DNA of 20,896 bases from Schoenoplectus triqueter (taxonomy: Eukaryota > Streptophyta > Magnoliopsida > Poales > Cyperaceae), in NCBI GenBank assembly GCA_964058805.1, contig CAXKVV010001374.1, forward strand, positions 1 through 20,896, written 5' to 3'. The position numbers were made by a program, and so were the translations under genes. The number at the start of each line of letters is the position of its first letter. Within the stretch, counting starts at the first letter, position 1. Shown here piece by piece: positions 20,374 to 20,896 of the stretch. The notes beneath the pieces were generated by a model, which did not search any database, was not told the origin of the DNA, and saw only the letters and a program-made list of their open reading frames with translations.

Positions 20374-20734
20374 GCTGAAGGCGGGTCCTATTCCTCTGCA
20401 GTGCGATTTATCATCTTTGAATTTTTAAGGGATGCTTTGAGATTGGTGAGGAGAAATCTCAAAACAGATTGAATGAGTTGGATTGTGCGCTGCATATTTG
20501 CCGTGCGGCAAATGATACCAATTCGCTGCAAGGCATAGGCAGCCTTTAAATTCATGGAGAAAATTTTGAAATTGATAAAACACACATCTCAATACGGATC
20601 AAACTACACACACCGCGCTGCGCTGTACTACACTGCAGATGATACGAATTCGAGAGAGATGGACTGCGACAATTAACTCATTGCGTGATTGCGCTGTATA
20701 GTATTGTGTATTGACCCCCGTGGCCCCGCCCGGC
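20374..20734. other. spacer between the two hAT-like elements
   Basis: This is mixed-composition DNA with a perfect inverted repeat, ATTTGCCGTGCGGCAAAT, at 20496-20513 and repeated GCGCTGC-type words near 20488, 20616 and 20690. No coding sequence was recognised; the 65-codon minus-strand frame has no family features. Confidence 0.5.
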
Positions 20735-20896
20735 TAGGGATGGCAATGGCCCGGGTCGGACCAAATTTATATTAAATTCGGAGCTCGCTCCGTCTTTCAA
20801 AATCTTTAACTCGTCCTAATCAGTTCTTACCTTCAAATTTAAATTTGATGACCGGGCCGTCCATAATGCTTGAAGGGCTTACCCGTCCGTACCCGT
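20735..20896. mobile_element. hAT-like non-autonomous element, copy B (cut by window end)
   Basis: It begins TAGGGATGGCAATGG and follows copy A in order: an AAATTTATAT-type segment, CAAAATCTTTA, AAATTTGATGA, CGTCCATAATGCTTGA and CCGTCCGTACCCGT. The right end lies outside the window, so terminal repeats and target duplication cannot be tested. Confidence 0.5.

Overview
The window looks like nuclear DNA from a flowering plant, most likely a eudicot. It is AT-rich, its genes are split by GT-AG introns, and its intergenic DNA is full of small non-autonomous transposable elements. Nothing in it is bacterial or organellar in layout. The species cannot be named from the sequence alone.

Two intact genes are present, both on the + strand. 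The first (coding 7055-8944, four coding exons, 167 aa) encodes a chloroplast y-type thioredoxin with a WCGPC active site. A further intron probably lies in its 3' UTR. The second (coding 13157-18671, five coding exons, 587 aa) encodes a PHD-finger protein of the AIPP2-like family. It has an N-terminal C4HC3 finger, a long polar low-complexity middle, and a C-terminal SPOC-like domain. All splice junctions given here keep the reading frame, and both coding totals divide by three. The two genes have no direct functional link, but they may be an old conserved neighbour pair.

Region by region: 1-1780 is AT-rich and empty. 1951-2505 is a very GC-rich degenerate minisatellite. 3256-3336 is an orphan WD40 exon resembling RAE1. 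3521-4710 is a decayed U-box-type protein kinase on the minus strand, interrupted by Helitron copy 1 (3975-4445). 4711-6900 holds no gene. 6919-9719 is the thioredoxin gene, with a tiny LINE-like insertion carrying a 16-bp target duplication in its second intron. 9720-10575 is empty. Helitron copy 2 lies at 10576-11047. 11048-12060 is repeat-like intergenic DNA, and about 12060-13153 is the probable leader of the PHD gene. From 13157 the PHD gene runs to 18671. Its 2.1-kb first intron holds an antisense TRIM-like LTR element (13682-15043) that has captured a piece of a 3-ketoacyl-CoA reductase gene. After 18672 come AT-rich DNA with ATT microsatellites and two related elements whose ends resemble hAT termini (19689-20373, and 20735 to the window end).

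No new multi-gene system is visible. The most interesting signals are the gene fragment captured by the intronic LTR element, the Helitron nested in a kinase pseudogene, the orphan RAE1-like exon, the micro-LINE insertion and the hairpin-bearing minisatellite.
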